From assembly GCA_030550025.1 (NCBI GenBank), contig JAUQQC010000007.1, positions 1 to 52,500 of the forward strand: a stretch of DNA of 52,500 nucleotides, given 5' to 3'. The stretch's first letter is position 1. Each line of letters starts with the position of its first letter. Source of the DNA: Acidobacteriota bacterium (lineage in GTDB: Bacteria; Acidobacteriota; Blastocatellia; HR10). Positions 18,424 to 28,100 of this stretch are shown here, one piece after another. The notes beneath the pieces are model-generated. The model was given only the letters and a program-made list of their open reading frames with translations, was not told the DNA's origin and did not search any database. A program made the position numbers and the translations under genes.

Positions 18424-21216
18424 ATGGTTTCCCAGGGAAGGTATCGCGTTCCGTCGGTGGCGATCCTCAGTCTGCTGGTCGCGGGCTTGCTTTTGCCCGG
18501 TCTCCCGGCACGGGCGGAGACGCTTCTGGTGTGTCCGCAGGGCTGTCCGTTCCGTTCAATTCAGGAAGCCCTCAGTCGGGCCAGTCCCGGCGATACGATC
18601 TTCATTCAGGCCGGGACCTACGTGGAGAACTTGGTCATCGCAAAGCAAGGCCTCCTCCTTCGTGGGGAGGACCCGACACGAGTCATTCTTCAGGCCCGAG
18701 TGACAGACCAGCCGGTCATATCATTGCGTGCGTCGGAGACGCGCATAAATAACCTGACTCTCGCGGGAGGAGCACGAGGGATTCATGCCGAGTTTGTCCA
18801 ATCGGGCGAGGTGTACAATTGTCTCATCCGGAGGAACGCAACGGGAGTTTTCATCGGAGCGCGCGCGACCTTGCGTCTTGCCGCGAATCAAATTCGCGAG
18901 AATGAAAATGGAGTGGAGGCCCTAAATGCCGATCGTGCGGAGTTGCAGGAGAACGTGATCACTGCTAATTCAGGCTGTGGGGTGAAAGCTGATGATCGCT
19001 CTCAATTGCTGGGTTCCAACAACGCCGTCTTCGCCAACGGGCAGAATCTTTGCGGCAGTGTGCAAGGCCGCACGAGCCTTTTGGATCAAACCCCTCCTCC
19101 ACCGCCACAGAATCTGCGAGTCACGCCGGCAGATTGGACCGATCAAGGACGCTTTGAGATCGCCTGGGAAGATCCCGAAGACCTGGCGGGAATCGCGGGC
19201 TACTATTTCAAGCTGGGCAGTGCGCCTACAAGCCCCACCGACGGCACTCGGCGCGACATCGCGCAAAAGCCGCTTGTCCTCGAGAACCCGCCCGAAGGAG
19301 AGCAGGCCATCTTTGTGTGGCTCGAAGACGGGATGGGGAACAAGACCCACCTGAATGTCGCTCGCGGCACGCTGCGGTTTGACCGAACGCCGCCTTCGGG
19401 CACGTTGCTCATCAATCGGGGAGCGCGGCAGACGACGGAGCTTCAGGTTACCCTCACGCTTCAGGTTCAAGATGCGGCGAGCGGACCGGCCGAGATGCGC
19501 TTCTCCAACGATGGACAGACTTGGTCGCCTTGGGAGCCCTTCGCAACGGAGAAGGTCGGTTGGGACCTCTCGCAATTTGGCGGGAATGCGGATCCCGGTC
19601 GCAAGACCGTTTCCGCTCAAGTGCGAGATCGAGCGGGTAACGTCGGACAGTTCTCGGCTCACATCGAGTACATTCGACCGCCTGTGGCCCAATTCGTGAT
19701 CACTCCACAAAACCCGCGTTCCACACAGCGGGTGACCTTCGACGCCTCGGCTTCGTCCAGTCCAAATGGGGCGATCACCCGCTACGGCTGGGACTTTGGC
19801 GATGGCTCCACGCAGGAGACGAATCAGCCGACGGTCCAGCACACCTATGCGTCCGAGGGGCGCTACCGGGTTCGGCTAACAGTGACAGATGTTCTTGGCT
19901 TGATGGGCTCTGCGGAACGGGAGGTTGTGGTTCAGTCGTACACGCTACGCGTGCCTCAAGATTTCTCTACAGTGGAAGAAGCCGTGGCGGCTGCCCAACC
20001 GGGCGATCTCATCGCTATCAGCGGCGGGATCTACAGTGGGAATCTGGTCGTGGATAAATCCGTGACACTACAGGGCACGGGATCTCAAACACTCCTTCAA
20101 GGGCAGGACTTAAACCGACCGGTGCTGATTATTCAAGGTAAGGACACGCACGTGCGCATAGAACGGCTGAGGCTTGTGACGCGGCCCGCTGCTTCAGCGA
20201 GCGCAGTCCTTGTCCGGAATGGATCCCTCAGAGCGACGGGCGTCTCAATCGGAAATCTCGGTACGGCGTCTGCTCTGGAAGTAGTAGATTCGTCCCATCC
20301 CACGATCCTAGATGATGTGAAGATCACGGCGGCTAATGGAGCTGGTCTTGTTTTCTCGGGTTCCTGGAATCTGACGCTTCGCAATGTGGAGATCACGGCT
20401 GGGGGATCTGGCTTAACCTTCTCCAGCTCTGGAAACCTGATGCTCACTCGCGTGAATATTGAGTCCGGTGGTGACGGACTCACGTTCTCCTCTGCTGGTT
20501 CGCTCACGATGGAAGGGGTGCAAGCTACGGCGGGCAAAACGGCCCTGCGCCTCAGAGGGTCGGCGGAGCTGGCGCTGGACCTAACGGATTCGGCGTTCGC
20601 AGGAGGAGAGGTTGGGCTCTCTTTGAGGGGGGCGGTTCGGGTGACGGCCTTTGGGGGAGCGATTCTGGGGGGTCGGATCGGCCTCGATGTGGGGGAAGAC
20701 GCACGGCTTGTCATGGAAGGTGCGGAAGTCACAAGCGATGGGCTCAATGCGAAAGTCAGCGAGCGGGCGCGCGCGCGGTTGCAACGGATGAAGCTAAGCG
20801 GTGGTTTGGCCGGTGTGCTCGTTCGGGATTCGGCGACGCTTATCCTCGATGGAAACACGATCACCGATCATGCCTTTTGGGGGACGTTTCTTCTCCATCC
20901 CCCTTGCCTTGTTACGAGCACCCTCACCGGGCATACCGATTGGGTCCGCTCCGTCGCCTTCAGTCCGGATGGGAAGCTTTTGGCCTCGGGCTCCGGGGAT
21001 AGGACGGTCAAGCTCTGGAATATCGCTATGGGGATTGAGCTTTTGGACGTGGCGCTGGAGCTTTTATCCGGGACGGTTGGGGAATTCACGGGCGTGATCG
21101 CCGGGGGCGAGAACGTGATGGAGCGGAACGGGCAGCGCGTGCCCGAGCGGGCGCTTCAAGCCGGTCAGGGCGATGTCTGTCCGGCTGACCTGCTCTTTTT
21201 GGTCAAACCAAAGTGA
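18424..21216 (+). CDS. Exported right-handed beta-helix / PKD surface protein with an inserted WD40 repeat
   Basis: About 930 residues. AAAGGAGG at 18411-18418 favours ATG 18424 over GTG 18418. A signal peptide ([21 protein letters not shown]) leads into a parallel beta-helix (residues about 35-220; pattern [20 protein letters not shown]). Two Ig/fibronectin-like segments follow, with DRTPPSGT between them. A PKD domain (about 420-505, [11 protein letters not shown]) and a second beta-helix (about 510-825, [19 protein letters not shown]) complete the core. At 20915-21030 one complete WD40 repeat ([20 protein letters not shown] to VKLWNI) sits inside the last helix part, after which beta-helix-like sequence resumes ([18 protein letters not shown]). 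It is probably a cell-surface or secreted carbohydrate-binding protein; no enzyme residues are recognised. Confidence 0.75.
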   Translation: MVSQGRYRVPSVAILSLLVAGLLLPGLPARAETLLVCPQGCPFRSIQEALSRASPGDTIFIQAGTYVENLVIAKQGLLLRGEDPTRVILQARVTDQPVISLRASETRINNLTLAGGARGIHAEFVQSGEVYNCLIRRNATGVFIGARATLRLAANQIRENENGVEALNADRAELQENVITANSGCGVKADDRSQLLGSNNAVFANGQNLCGSVQGRTSLLDQTPPPPPQNLRVTPADWTDQGRFEIAWEDPEDLAGIAGYYFKLGSAPTSPTDGTRRDIAQKPLVLENPPEGEQAIFVWLEDGMGNKTHLNVARGTLRFDRTPPSGTLLINRGARQTTELQVTLTLQVQDAASGPAEMRFSNDGQTWSPWEPFATEKVGWDLSQFGGNADPGRKTVSAQVRDRAGNVGQFSAHIEYIRPPVAQFVITPQNPRSTQRVTFDASASSSPNGAITRYGWDFGDGSTQETNQPTVQHTYASEGRYRVRLTVTDVLGLMGSAEREVVVQSYTLRVPQDFSTVEEAVAAAQPGDLIAISGGIYSGNLVVDKSVTLQGTGSQTLLQGQDLNRPVLIIQGKDTHVRIERLRLVTRPAASASAVLVRNGSLRATGVSIGNLGTASALEVVDSSHPTILDDVKITAANGAGLVFSGSWNLTLRNVEITAGGSGLTFSSSGNLMLTRVNIESGGDGLTFSSAGSLTMEGVQATAGKTALRLRGSAELALDLTDSAFAGGEVGLSLRGAVRVTAFGGAILGGRIGLDVGEDARLVMEGAEVTSDGLNAKVSERARARLQRMKLSGGLAGVLVRDSATLILDGNTITDHAFWGTFLLHPPCLVTSTLTGHTDWVRSVAFSPDGKLLASGSGDRTVKLWNIAMGIELLDVALELLSGTVGEFTGVIAGGENVMERNGQRVPERALQAGQGDVCPADLLFLVKPK

Positions 21217-21354
21217 GAATGGCCGAGAGTTGGTCTGACGGGTCGTTGAAGCCGGAAGCGGCTGAGACGGTCACGGCCGCTTGTTCATGCGTTGTGGGGC
21301 GGTTGGGGAAGTAGACGGTTATTCCTCTCGCCTCGCATGGCGAAGCGGAAGGCC

Positions 21355-21383
21355 TTGACAGTGGAGCCGAGCGTGTGAAGAAT
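21355..21383 (+). promoter_or_regulatory. Promoter of the cysteine operon leader
   Basis: A perfect -35 TTGACA (21355-21360), a 17-base spacer and AAGAAT (21378-21383) predict a transcript start near 21390. The following 200 bases form the attenuator leader. The gap from 21217 to 21354 shows no gene. Confidence 0.6.
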
Positions 21384-21457
21384 TTTGATCTTACGATTCG
21401 CGCGGCCGATGAAGCTCATGCGTAAGCTTGGTGTGCAAAAGGTAGACGGAGGGGGTA

Positions 21458-21573
21458 ACCGCCGGATGGCCATGTGTTGTTGTCGTCGGACGTGGGATGG
21501 CTCTCCGGCGGTGGCGTTCGTGAGCTAGGCCGCGCGACACCGCTTCGGGATTGAGAAGACCCACTGCCGGAGA
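21458..21573 (+). promoter_or_regulatory. Cysteine-responsive transcription attenuator (pause and antiterminator stems)
   Basis: Three leader segments can pair in exclusive ways. Segment A (21458-21473, ACCGCCGGATGGCCAT) pairs with 21497-21512 (ATGGCTCTCCGGCGGT) with one mismatch and one wobble. Segment B (21502-21514, TCTCCGGCGGTGG) can instead pair with C (21561-21573, CCACTGCCGGAGA): 13 pairs, one wobble. C is also the 5' arm of the terminator. A ribosome stalled at the Cys codons masks A, frees B to hold C, and transcription continues. Fast translation, or none, lets the terminator form. Confidence 0.7.
21466..21528 (+). CDS. Cysteine-rich leader peptide of the attenuator
   Basis: A short ORF, MAMCCCRRTWDGSPAVAFVS (20 residues), starts at ATG 21466 after GGAGGGGG (21448-21455) and ends at TAG 21526-21528. 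The in-frame ATG at 21409 would give 39 residues. The key point is three consecutive TGT cysteine codons at 21475-21483, directly ahead of a cysteine synthase gene. They lie next to the 5' arm of the first leader stem, so a ribosome waiting for Cys-tRNA would cover that arm. The peptide itself need have no function. Polycysteine leader ORFs that regulate cysteine genes are known in mycobacteria; here the identification is from sequence layout alone. Confidence 0.72.
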   Translation: MAMCCCRRTWDGSPAVAFVS

Positions 21574-21594
21574 GATCCGGCAGTGGGTTTTTTT
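21560..21594 (+). terminator. Intrinsic terminator in the cysteine operon leader
   Basis: Perfect 11-bp stem CCCACTGCCGG / CCGGCAGTGGG with a 6-base loop, followed by seven T (21588-21594). It ends only eight bases before the first possible start codon of the cysteine synthase gene, so it acts on that operon as an attenuator rather than on the gene upstream. Confidence 0.88.
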
Positions 21595-21602
21595 GTGGAT
21601 GA

Positions 21603-22595
21603 ATGAGCATGCGGCGAGGAGGGCTTCTTGGAAGTACGGGCGAGCAGTCGAACGCGTCGGAGAACCATCCGGCGGTGTGGCGGACATGGGAGCGGCCGAC
21701 CGATTTATTGTCGCTTGTTGGGCGGACGCCGCTTCTTCGATTGCGGCGAATCGGGAGCGAGTTCCCTGGGGTGGAGATTTACGCCAAAGCGGAGTGGTAT
21801 AACCCGGGGGGATCGGTGAAGGATCGGGCGGGACTCTGGATCATTCAGGAGGCGGAAGCGACGGGGCGGTTGACGCCGGAGAAGCGCATCCTCGATGCGA
21901 CCTCGGGCAATACGGGCATCGCCTATGCGTGGATCGCGCGGGTGAAGGGGTATCGGGTGACGCTTGCTGTCCCGGCCAATGTGACGCCCGAGCGAAAGCG
22001 CATTTTGAGGGCCTTGGGGGCCGAGTTGATCTTCACCGATCCGCGCGAGGGATCTGATGGAGCGATCCGCATGGCGCGGCGCTTAGCGGCCGAGCATCCC
22101 GATCGGTATTTCTACGCCGATCAGTACAACAATCCGGCCAATTGGCGTGCGCACTATGAGACGACGGGCGTGGAGATCTTCGAGCAGACTGCAGGGAGGG
22201 TCACGCATTTTGTCGCCGGCTTGGGCACAAGTGGGACGTTTGTGGGGGCTGGGCGTCGCCTGCGCGAGCTGTGCCCGGGGATCACGCTCGTGTCGGTGCA
22301 GCCGGACGCGCCGTTTCACGGGATCGAGGGGTTGAAGCATATGCCGACGGCCATTCGACCGGGCATCTATGATGCGACGCTGGCGGACGTGAACCTGGAG
22401 GTGACGACTGAGGAAGCGTATGCGATGGTGCGACGCTTGGCCCGTGAGGAAGGGATGCTGGTCGGCGTCTCCTCGGGAGCGGCTTTGGCCGGCGCGCTTC
22501 GCATCGCGCGGACGGTCGGTCGGGGCGTCATCGTGACGATCTTCCCCGACAGTGGAGACAAATACCTGAGCGAGCGATTCTGGGAGGAGCTATGA
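21603..22595 (+). CDS. cysM: Pyridoxal-phosphate cysteine synthase (CysM/CysK family)
   Basis: A 330-residue fold-type II PLP enzyme that adds a sulfur nucleophile to O-acetylserine or O-phosphoserine. The PLP lysine is Lys73 in NPGGSVKDRAG. SGNTGIA and GLGTSGTF (phosphate loop) follow, and FPDSGDKYLS ends the domain. The first 29 residues are extra relative to the family, so translation might begin later; no good ribosome-binding site marks ATG 21603, which sits just after the attenuator terminator. The stop overlaps the JAMM peptidase start. Its Mec and CysO-like neighbours suggest that the sulfur donor is a protein thiocarboxylate, as for mycobacterial CysM, rather than free sulfide; that is inference. 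Confidence 0.88.
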   Translation: MSMRRGGLLGSTGEQSNASENHPAVWRTWERPTDLLSLVGRTPLLRLRRIGSEFPGVEIYAKAEWYNPGGSVKDRAGLWIIQEAEATGRLTPEKRILDATSGNTGIAYAWIARVKGYRVTLAVPANVTPERKRILRALGAELIFTDPREGSDGAIRMARRLAAEHPDRYFYADQYNNPANWRAHYETTGVEIFEQTAGRVTHFVAGLGTSGTFVGAGRRLRELCPGITLVSVQPDAPFHGIEGLKHMPTAIRPGIYDATLADVNLEVTTEEAYAMVRRLAREEGMLVGVSSGAALAGALRIARTVGRGVIVTIFPDSGDKYLSERFWEEL

Positions 22596-23011
22596 TTCGA
22601 CTCACGATCGAGCAACTGGAGGCGATCAAGCGGCATGGTGAGCGCGCTTATCCCGAAGAGGGGTGCGGTGTGCTGCTGGGACACGTTGACGGCGAGACGA
22701 AGATCGTCGAGGAGATTCGTCCGACGCCGAACGCGCGGCGGGATTCGCCGCGCGACCGCTATGCCATTGCGCCGACGGAGTTGCTTCGGCTCGAGCGTGA
22801 GGCGCGCGCTCGCGGGCGCGAAGTCCTCGGCTTCTTCCATTCGCACCCGGATGCGGAGGCGCGCCCGTCGTCCTATGACCTAGAACATGCCTGGCCGTGG
22901 TATTCCTACCTCATCGTTTCCGTCAAACGGGCGGCTTCCGAGAGCGTGCACTCCTGGGTGCTGCGCGAGGACCGCTCGCGGTTTGAGCAAGAGGAGATTC
23001 TCATCGGATGA
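22592..23011 (+). CDS. mec: JAMM/MPN+ metallopeptidase, Mec-like
   Basis: A 139-residue zinc peptidase with the full JAMM signature: Glu23 in PEEGCGVLLG and His83, His85, Ser93 and Asp96 in HSHPDAEARPSSYD (HxHx7SxxD). Mycobacterial Mec releases cysteine from the CysO-cysteine adduct and can trim ubiquitin-like carriers. Its start overlaps the cysM stop and the next gene starts 44 bases after its end, so all three are co-expressed. Here it may both release the product and expose the carrier's Gly-Gly end by cutting the downstream fusion protein. Confidence 0.85.
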   Translation: MIRLTIEQLEAIKRHGERAYPEEGCGVLLGHVDGETKIVEEIRPTPNARRDSPRDRYAIAPTELLRLEREARARGREVLGFFHSHPDAEARPSSYDLEHAWPWYSYLIVSVKRAASESVHSWVLREDRSRFEQEEILIG

Positions 23012-23055
23012 TCTCACGCGGGGACACATTGCGTCCCCGGGGAAAGGAGGGAACG

Positions 23056-24522
23056 ATGTCGGTTAAGGTCTCACTTCCGACGGCCTTACGGCGATACGCT
23101 GCCGAGAGCGATACGCTTCAGGTCGAAGGGCGGACCGTGGGTGAAGCGCTCGCCCGTTTGGTCGAGCGGTATCCCGACTTGCAGCGACATCTCTTCACCG
23201 AAGAGGGGCGGCTGCGCCACTTCGTCAACGTGTACCTCAACGATGAGGATGTGCGGTATTTGCAAGAGCTGGAGACACCGGTGAAAGAGGGGGATGAGAT
23301 CACCATCGTGCCTTCGGTCGCCGGGGGGAACGGCCGAGCGCCTTCGCAGCAGAGGCTTTCGACGATCAGCGAGCGCGCCGAAGCCGTGCAGCTCAGCCCG
23401 GAGGAGATCCTGCGCTACAGCCGCCATCTCATTATGCCGGAGGTGACGATGGACGGGCAGCGGCGGCTCAAGGCGGCGCGCGTCCTGATTGTAGGGGCTG
23501 GGGGATTGGGCTCCCCCCTGACGCTTTATCTGGCCGCCGCCGGCGTCGGGCGCATTGGGATCGTGGATTTCGACGTCGTGGATTTCACGAATCTTCAGCG
23601 GCAGGTCCTCTACACGACGCACGATGTCGGTCAGTCCAAGGTGCAGAAGGCCAAGGAGCGGCTCCAGGCGATCAATCCGCACGTTGTGGTCGAGACCTAT
23701 GAGACGCGGCTCACCTCGGCGAATGCGCTCGAGATCCTCCGCGAATACGATGTGATCGTGGACGGGACGGATAATTTCCCGACGCGCTATCTGGTCAACG
23801 ATGCGTGCGTGCTGCTGGGCAAGCCGAACGTCTACGGGAGCATCTTTCGCTTCGAGGGGCAAGCTTCGGTCTTCTCTGCCGAGCGAGGGCCGTGCTACCG
23901 ATGCCTCTATCCGGAGCCACCGCCGCCGGGATTGGTGCCAAGCTGCGCTGAAGGCGGAGTGCTCGGCGTTCTGCCGGGGATCATCGGCGCGATTCAAGCC
24001 AATGAGACGATCAAGCTCATCTTGGGGCGAGGGGAGCCGCTCATCGGGCGCCTTCTGCTCTTCGACGCCTGGCGCATGCAGTTCCGCACCCTGAAGGTGC
24101 GCAAGGATCCGCAGTGCCCGATCTGCGGCGAGCGTCCAACGATTCGCGAGCTGATCGATTATGAGGAGTTTTGCGGCGTGACGCCCGAGCCAGTGCTCGC
24201 CGAGGAGCTGGAGATCACGCCGCGCCAGTTGAAGGAGCGTCTTGATCGCGGCGAGCCGGTCTTCTTGCTGGACGTCCGCGAGCCCCAGGAATGGCAGATC
24301 GCGCATCTGCCAGGGGCGACGCTCATCCCGATGAATCGGATTCCGGCGAGCTTGCACGAGCTGCCGACGACCGATGAGATCGTCGTCTATTGCAAGACGG
24401 GGGGGCGCAGCGCGCAGGTCCTTCGGTTCCTCTACAATGCGGGCTTCCGGCGGATCAAGAATCTCAAGGGGGGAATTGATCGCTGGGCCGTCGAGGTGGA
24501 TCCGAGCGTGCCCCGGTATTGA
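23056..24522 (+). CDS. CysO/ThiS-like sulfur carrier fused to MoeZ-like E1 and rhodanese
   Basis: A 488-residue three-domain protein. Residues 1-91 are a ubiquitin-fold carrier of the MoaD/ThiS/CysO type ending EITIVPSVAGG. Unlike free carriers, the Gly90-Gly91 pair is followed by a roughly 30-residue linker. Residues about 115-345 form a ThiF/MoeB adenylyltransferase (VGAGGLGSPL, DGTDNFPTRYL, zinc cysteines CYRC and CPIC). Residues about 385-488 form a rhodanese with loop VVYCKTGGRS, catalytic Cys446. The E1 would adenylate a carrier C-terminus and the rhodanese would supply sulfur to make the thiocarboxylate. AAAGGAGGGAACG supports ATG 23056 rather than the open frame from 23008. The carrier must be cleaved to be used in cis, or another carrier is used. 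Confidence 0.88.
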   Translation: MSVKVSLPTALRRYAAESDTLQVEGRTVGEALARLVERYPDLQRHLFTEEGRLRHFVNVYLNDEDVRYLQELETPVKEGDEITIVPSVAGGNGRAPSQQRLSTISERAEAVQLSPEEILRYSRHLIMPEVTMDGQRRLKAARVLIVGAGGLGSPLTLYLAAAGVGRIGIVDFDVVDFTNLQRQVLYTTHDVGQSKVQKAKERLQAINPHVVVETYETRLTSANALEILREYDVIVDGTDNFPTRYLVNDACVLLGKPNVYGSIFRFEGQASVFSAERGPCYRCLYPEPPPPGLVPSCAEGGVLGVLPGIIGAIQANETIKLILGRGEPLIGRLLLFDAWRMQFRTLKVRKDPQCPICGERPTIRELIDYEEFCGVTPEPVLAEELEITPRQLKERLDRGEPVFLLDVREPQEWQIAHLPGATLIPMNRIPASLHELPTTDEIVVYCKTGGRSAQVLRFLYNAGFRRIKNLKGGIDRWAVEVDPSVPRY

Positions 24523-24588
24523 AGCCCCGTCCGAGGCGATACGCTCGAACATCCGCGTCTCGCCGAAGGTAAGCGGGGGAGGTCGGAC

Positions 24589-25089
24589 ATGAGCGCCATT
24601 GACGAAGTCCTGAAGGCCAACCAGGCCTATGCCGCGCAGTTCGCGTGGGGGGAGCTCCCGATCCCGCCCGCTCGAAAACTGATCGTGCTCGCGTGCATGG
24701 ACGCCCGGCTGATCGTCTCGCAGGTTCTGGGCTTGAAGCCCGGTGATGCGCATATCCTCCGTAATGCCGGAGGAGTCGTCACCGACGACGTCCTGCGCTC
24801 ACTGCTCATCTCGCACCATCTGCTGGGGACGCAAGAGCTGATGATCATCGAGCACACGGACTGCGGGATGCTCACCTTTGCGGATGATGAGCTTCTTGAG
24901 CGCCTCCGGCAGAAGACGGGGACGGCTGTGGTCGCTCCAGCGCGCTTTTTCGCCTTCCGCGATCTGGAGGCGAACGTGCGGGAGCAGATCGAGAAGGTGC
25001 GATCACACCCGTGGATCCCCGAGCATTTCGTCGTGCGAGGCTTCATTTACGACGTGAAGACGGGCCGATTGCACGAGGTCTCCGCCTGA
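24589..25089 (+). CDS. Beta-class carbonic anhydrase
   Basis: A 166-residue zinc enzyme interconverting CO2 and bicarbonate. Zinc ligands are Cys36 (ACMDARL, with Asp38 and Arg40 as the catalytic dyad), His89 and Cys92 (EHTDCGM). The short length and motif spacing match the small beta-CA subtype that includes mycobacterial Rv1284. It follows the carrier-E1 gene after 66 bases on the same strand and so is probably part of the cysteine operon. Link to sulfur metabolism is by position only. Confidence 0.87.
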   Translation: MSAIDEVLKANQAYAAQFAWGELPIPPARKLIVLACMDARLIVSQVLGLKPGDAHILRNAGGVVTDDVLRSLLISHHLLGTQELMIIEHTDCGMLTFADDELLERLRQKTGTAVVAPARFFAFRDLEANVREQIEKVRSHPWIPEHFVVRGFIYDVKTGRLHEVSA

Positions 25090-25131
25090 GGGATCGCACG
25101 CGCGCATCCCGAATTGACTGGAGGAATACCC

Positions 25132-25168
25132 GTGGGAGGGGCTCCAGGATGTTGGGGAACCCCTCCAC
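25132..25168. terminator. Hairpin between convergent genes
   Basis: GTGGGAGGGG and CCCCTCCAC form a 9-bp stem with one bulge between the carbonic anhydrase (plus) and the TonB receptor (minus) ends. No T-run is present on either strand, so its role as a terminator is uncertain. Confidence 0.35.
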
Positions 25169-25176
25169 GGGGACGG

Positions 25177-28100
25177 TCAGAAGGAGAGCTTCAGGCCAAA
25201 TTGAAGGATACGCGGATCACGCGCGCTGCTAATGGAGCCGAATCCGGCGACGCCCAGCGTCGCGCCCGGCGTGCCCAATTGGGTGTGGTTGAAGGCGTTG
25301 AAGAATTCCGCGCGAAACTGTAGGCGCACTTGCTCCGTGAGCGCGAAGTTCTTCATGAGGCTGAGGTCCCAATTGTTAACCCCCGCAGCGCGGATGATGT
25401 TGCGCCCCGCAGTCCCGAAGGTCGTCGTCGCTCGTCGGAAGGCGTCGGTGTTGAACCACCGAGCGGCAGTGCGTTGACCCTTGGGCAAGCGGGGATTGGC
25501 GATCAAATCCGGGCGCGTCGCTCCACCGGCCGGGAATGGCCCGACCAGCAAGGTGTCCCCGGATTGCACGACGGTGAACGGCAGGCCGCTCCAGAAGGTG
25601 GTGATTCCGGAGAGTTGCCAGCCGCCCAGGACGGCGCGCACGGCCGGATGCGCTTCCTTCAAAGCGGGCAATTCCCAGATGTAGCTGATCGTCAGCACGT
25701 GCTGCCGTTGGAATGAGGACGGCGCGCGCTCGGCGCGAATGTTGAGTGAATCCTGTGGGGCATCGGAACGGTCCGTGGAGGCATTGGTCATGTTCTTGCC
25801 CCAGGTGTAGACTCCGCTGATCTGAAATCCTCGACTCATGCGCTTCTGAATGGACATCTGCAGCGAGTGGTAGCGCGAGATGCCCGTCGTCTGGCGCTCT
25901 TGAATGAGCGCGTATCCGAGGTACGGGCGCACCAGGTTGATGACGTTGCCGACCTTGGTCGCTTCCAGAGGTCGTGGCTGGTTGATGTTGATCAGGCGCA
26001 GGAGATTGTTGCCGCCTGAGCCCACATAGCCGATCTCGAAGAGCGTCTGGGGGAAGATCTCCCGCTGATAGCTCAGATTCCACTGTTGCATGGTCGGCGC
26101 GCGGAACGGAAAGCCCGTCGTGAGCAAGCTGATCGGCAGGATCGTCTCGCGCGTGACGCCGGCTGCCGGATTGCTGAGCAACGCGTTGTCAATGGTCACG
26201 CGCGTGTTCGCCTTGGGATTGACGAACCCGTTCTGCAGCACGATCCCCGTCAGCGAGCGATCGTAGTAAATGCCATACCCTCCTCGCAGAACGGACTTCC
26301 CGCGCCCGGAAGGATCCCAGGCGAAGCCGAAGCGCGGGCCGATGAGATCGAAATTGTTCTCCTGCACGCGCCGCCCGAAGGGGGAATTCTCCCCAGCGAA
26401 GATCATCCCGTTGAAGCGATCCCCGCTCCCCGGAATAATGAAGCCGCGCGAATCCAATCGCACGGCGCGCTCCGGACGATAGAGATCGGGCCGGAACGTC
26501 TGCAGGAGATTGTTCTTGTCCACCGGATTGCCGAACATCGAGAAGCGAACGCCGAAGTCGAGCGTCAGGTTCGGGCGCACTTTCCAACTGTCTTGCGCGT
26601 AGAACTCGTAGGTGTTGTACCGAAGGTCCAGATTCACGTCCACTTGGTCCTCCGTGTAACTCGATGCGAGACCGAGCAGGAAGTCGGCGAAGGCGTTGCC
26701 CGTGAAGCGTCCGTCGAAGGTGAACGAGCCGTCCACAGGATTACCGCCGGAGTTCTCGAACTTCCGCTCCGTCGCGAGGAAGGCGCCGGTTTTGAACGTG
26801 TGCTTGCCGGTCGTGTAGGTGAAGTTGTAGGTGAACGAGTGGCTGGGATTTCCATTGCGATACGGTCCGAAGAAGCTGATGCCGGCGAAGCCAGAGATCG
26901 AGATGTTCGGCACCAGATCACGATTGCCAGGGAAGATCTCGGGGATTCTCAAGCCCAGAGCGCTGCGCTTACCACGTCCGATGATGTCGCTGATGATTTG
27001 GTTGCGGGAGAAGTCATAAGCGAATTCGCTGACGGTTCGTGTCCCGATGACGTGCGTGGCGGCCACCTTGAAGTTGACGGCTGGAGTATCCGTGGCCGTC
27101 GTCGCGACGTCCGGCAGCAGGATGTTATTGAACAATCCGCCCGGCTCCACGCGCGAGAAGATGTCGCGGATGTATCGCACCCACACGCGGAAGTTCGGCG
27201 TGAACGTATGGTCTACGCGCCAAAGTTCCTGGCGGAAGTTGACCGGCTGCGGCAGCGTGGGACGGTAGAAGCGCGGATCCCCTTCGGCGGCAGCGTTCGG
27301 CAATGGGAAGAGCCGCTCGACAATGATCCGGGCGTTCGGATCAATGCGCTCTGCGGGGATGATGTTGCCCGGGAAGGGCTGCCCCGTCTGCGGATCCCGG
27401 ATGGGCGGGAAGCCCGAGAAATCTCCTCGGCGCATGGCGGCCGTCGGCACGGTCGTGCGCGGCGTGGTGAATTCCCGGATCCGGCGGAACTCCTGCGAGA
27501 AGAAGAAGAACGTCTTATCGCGCTGCTTGTTATAGCCGAAGAGCGTGACCGGTCCTCCGATGTTCCATCCGAAATTGTTGTATCGCAGCGGTGGCTTCAA
27601 GCTCGTGCGCCCCACAATGGGCGGCGTGAACCGAAACGGCTCGCGCGCCGTGATTACATCATTGCGCAGGAAGTGATAGGCTCCTCCGTGAAACTCCCGT
27701 GTCCCCGACTTGGTGATGATATTCACGACGCCTCCGGCATTGCGGCCGAACTCCGCGCTGTAGACATTCGTGAGGATGCGAAACTCCGCCACGGCGTCCA
27801 CGCTCGGATAGTTGAAGAGCGTCAGGTTCGATCCCGTGTCCACATTGCGCCCGCCGTCCACAAGCCAATTGATGCCGCTGGTGCGGCTCCCGCTGACGGA
27901 GATCGAGATCACGCTAAGTCCGCCAAAGCCCACTTGGCTCGGCAGGGCCGAGGAGACGCCCGGCACCAGATACGTCAATTGCACGAAGTTTCGATTGTTC
28001 AAGGGCAGCTCGGTCATCTGTCGCCCGGAGACGAGCCCGCTGATGGTGGGACTTTGCTGAACGAGCACTTCTTCCGCCGTGACGGTGACCGTCTCTTGAA

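Noticed and set aside
21409-21594. Known riboswitch class (SAM, cobalamin, TPP, glycine) upstream of the cysteine synthase
   Set aside because: None of the conserved aptamer motifs I know could be found; the Cys-codon ORF and alternative stems fit translational attenuation better.
23086-24753. Minus-strand open frame of 555 codons
   Set aside because: Antisense to the carrier-E1-rhodanese gene, which has clear motifs and a ribosome-binding site; the reverse frame has none.
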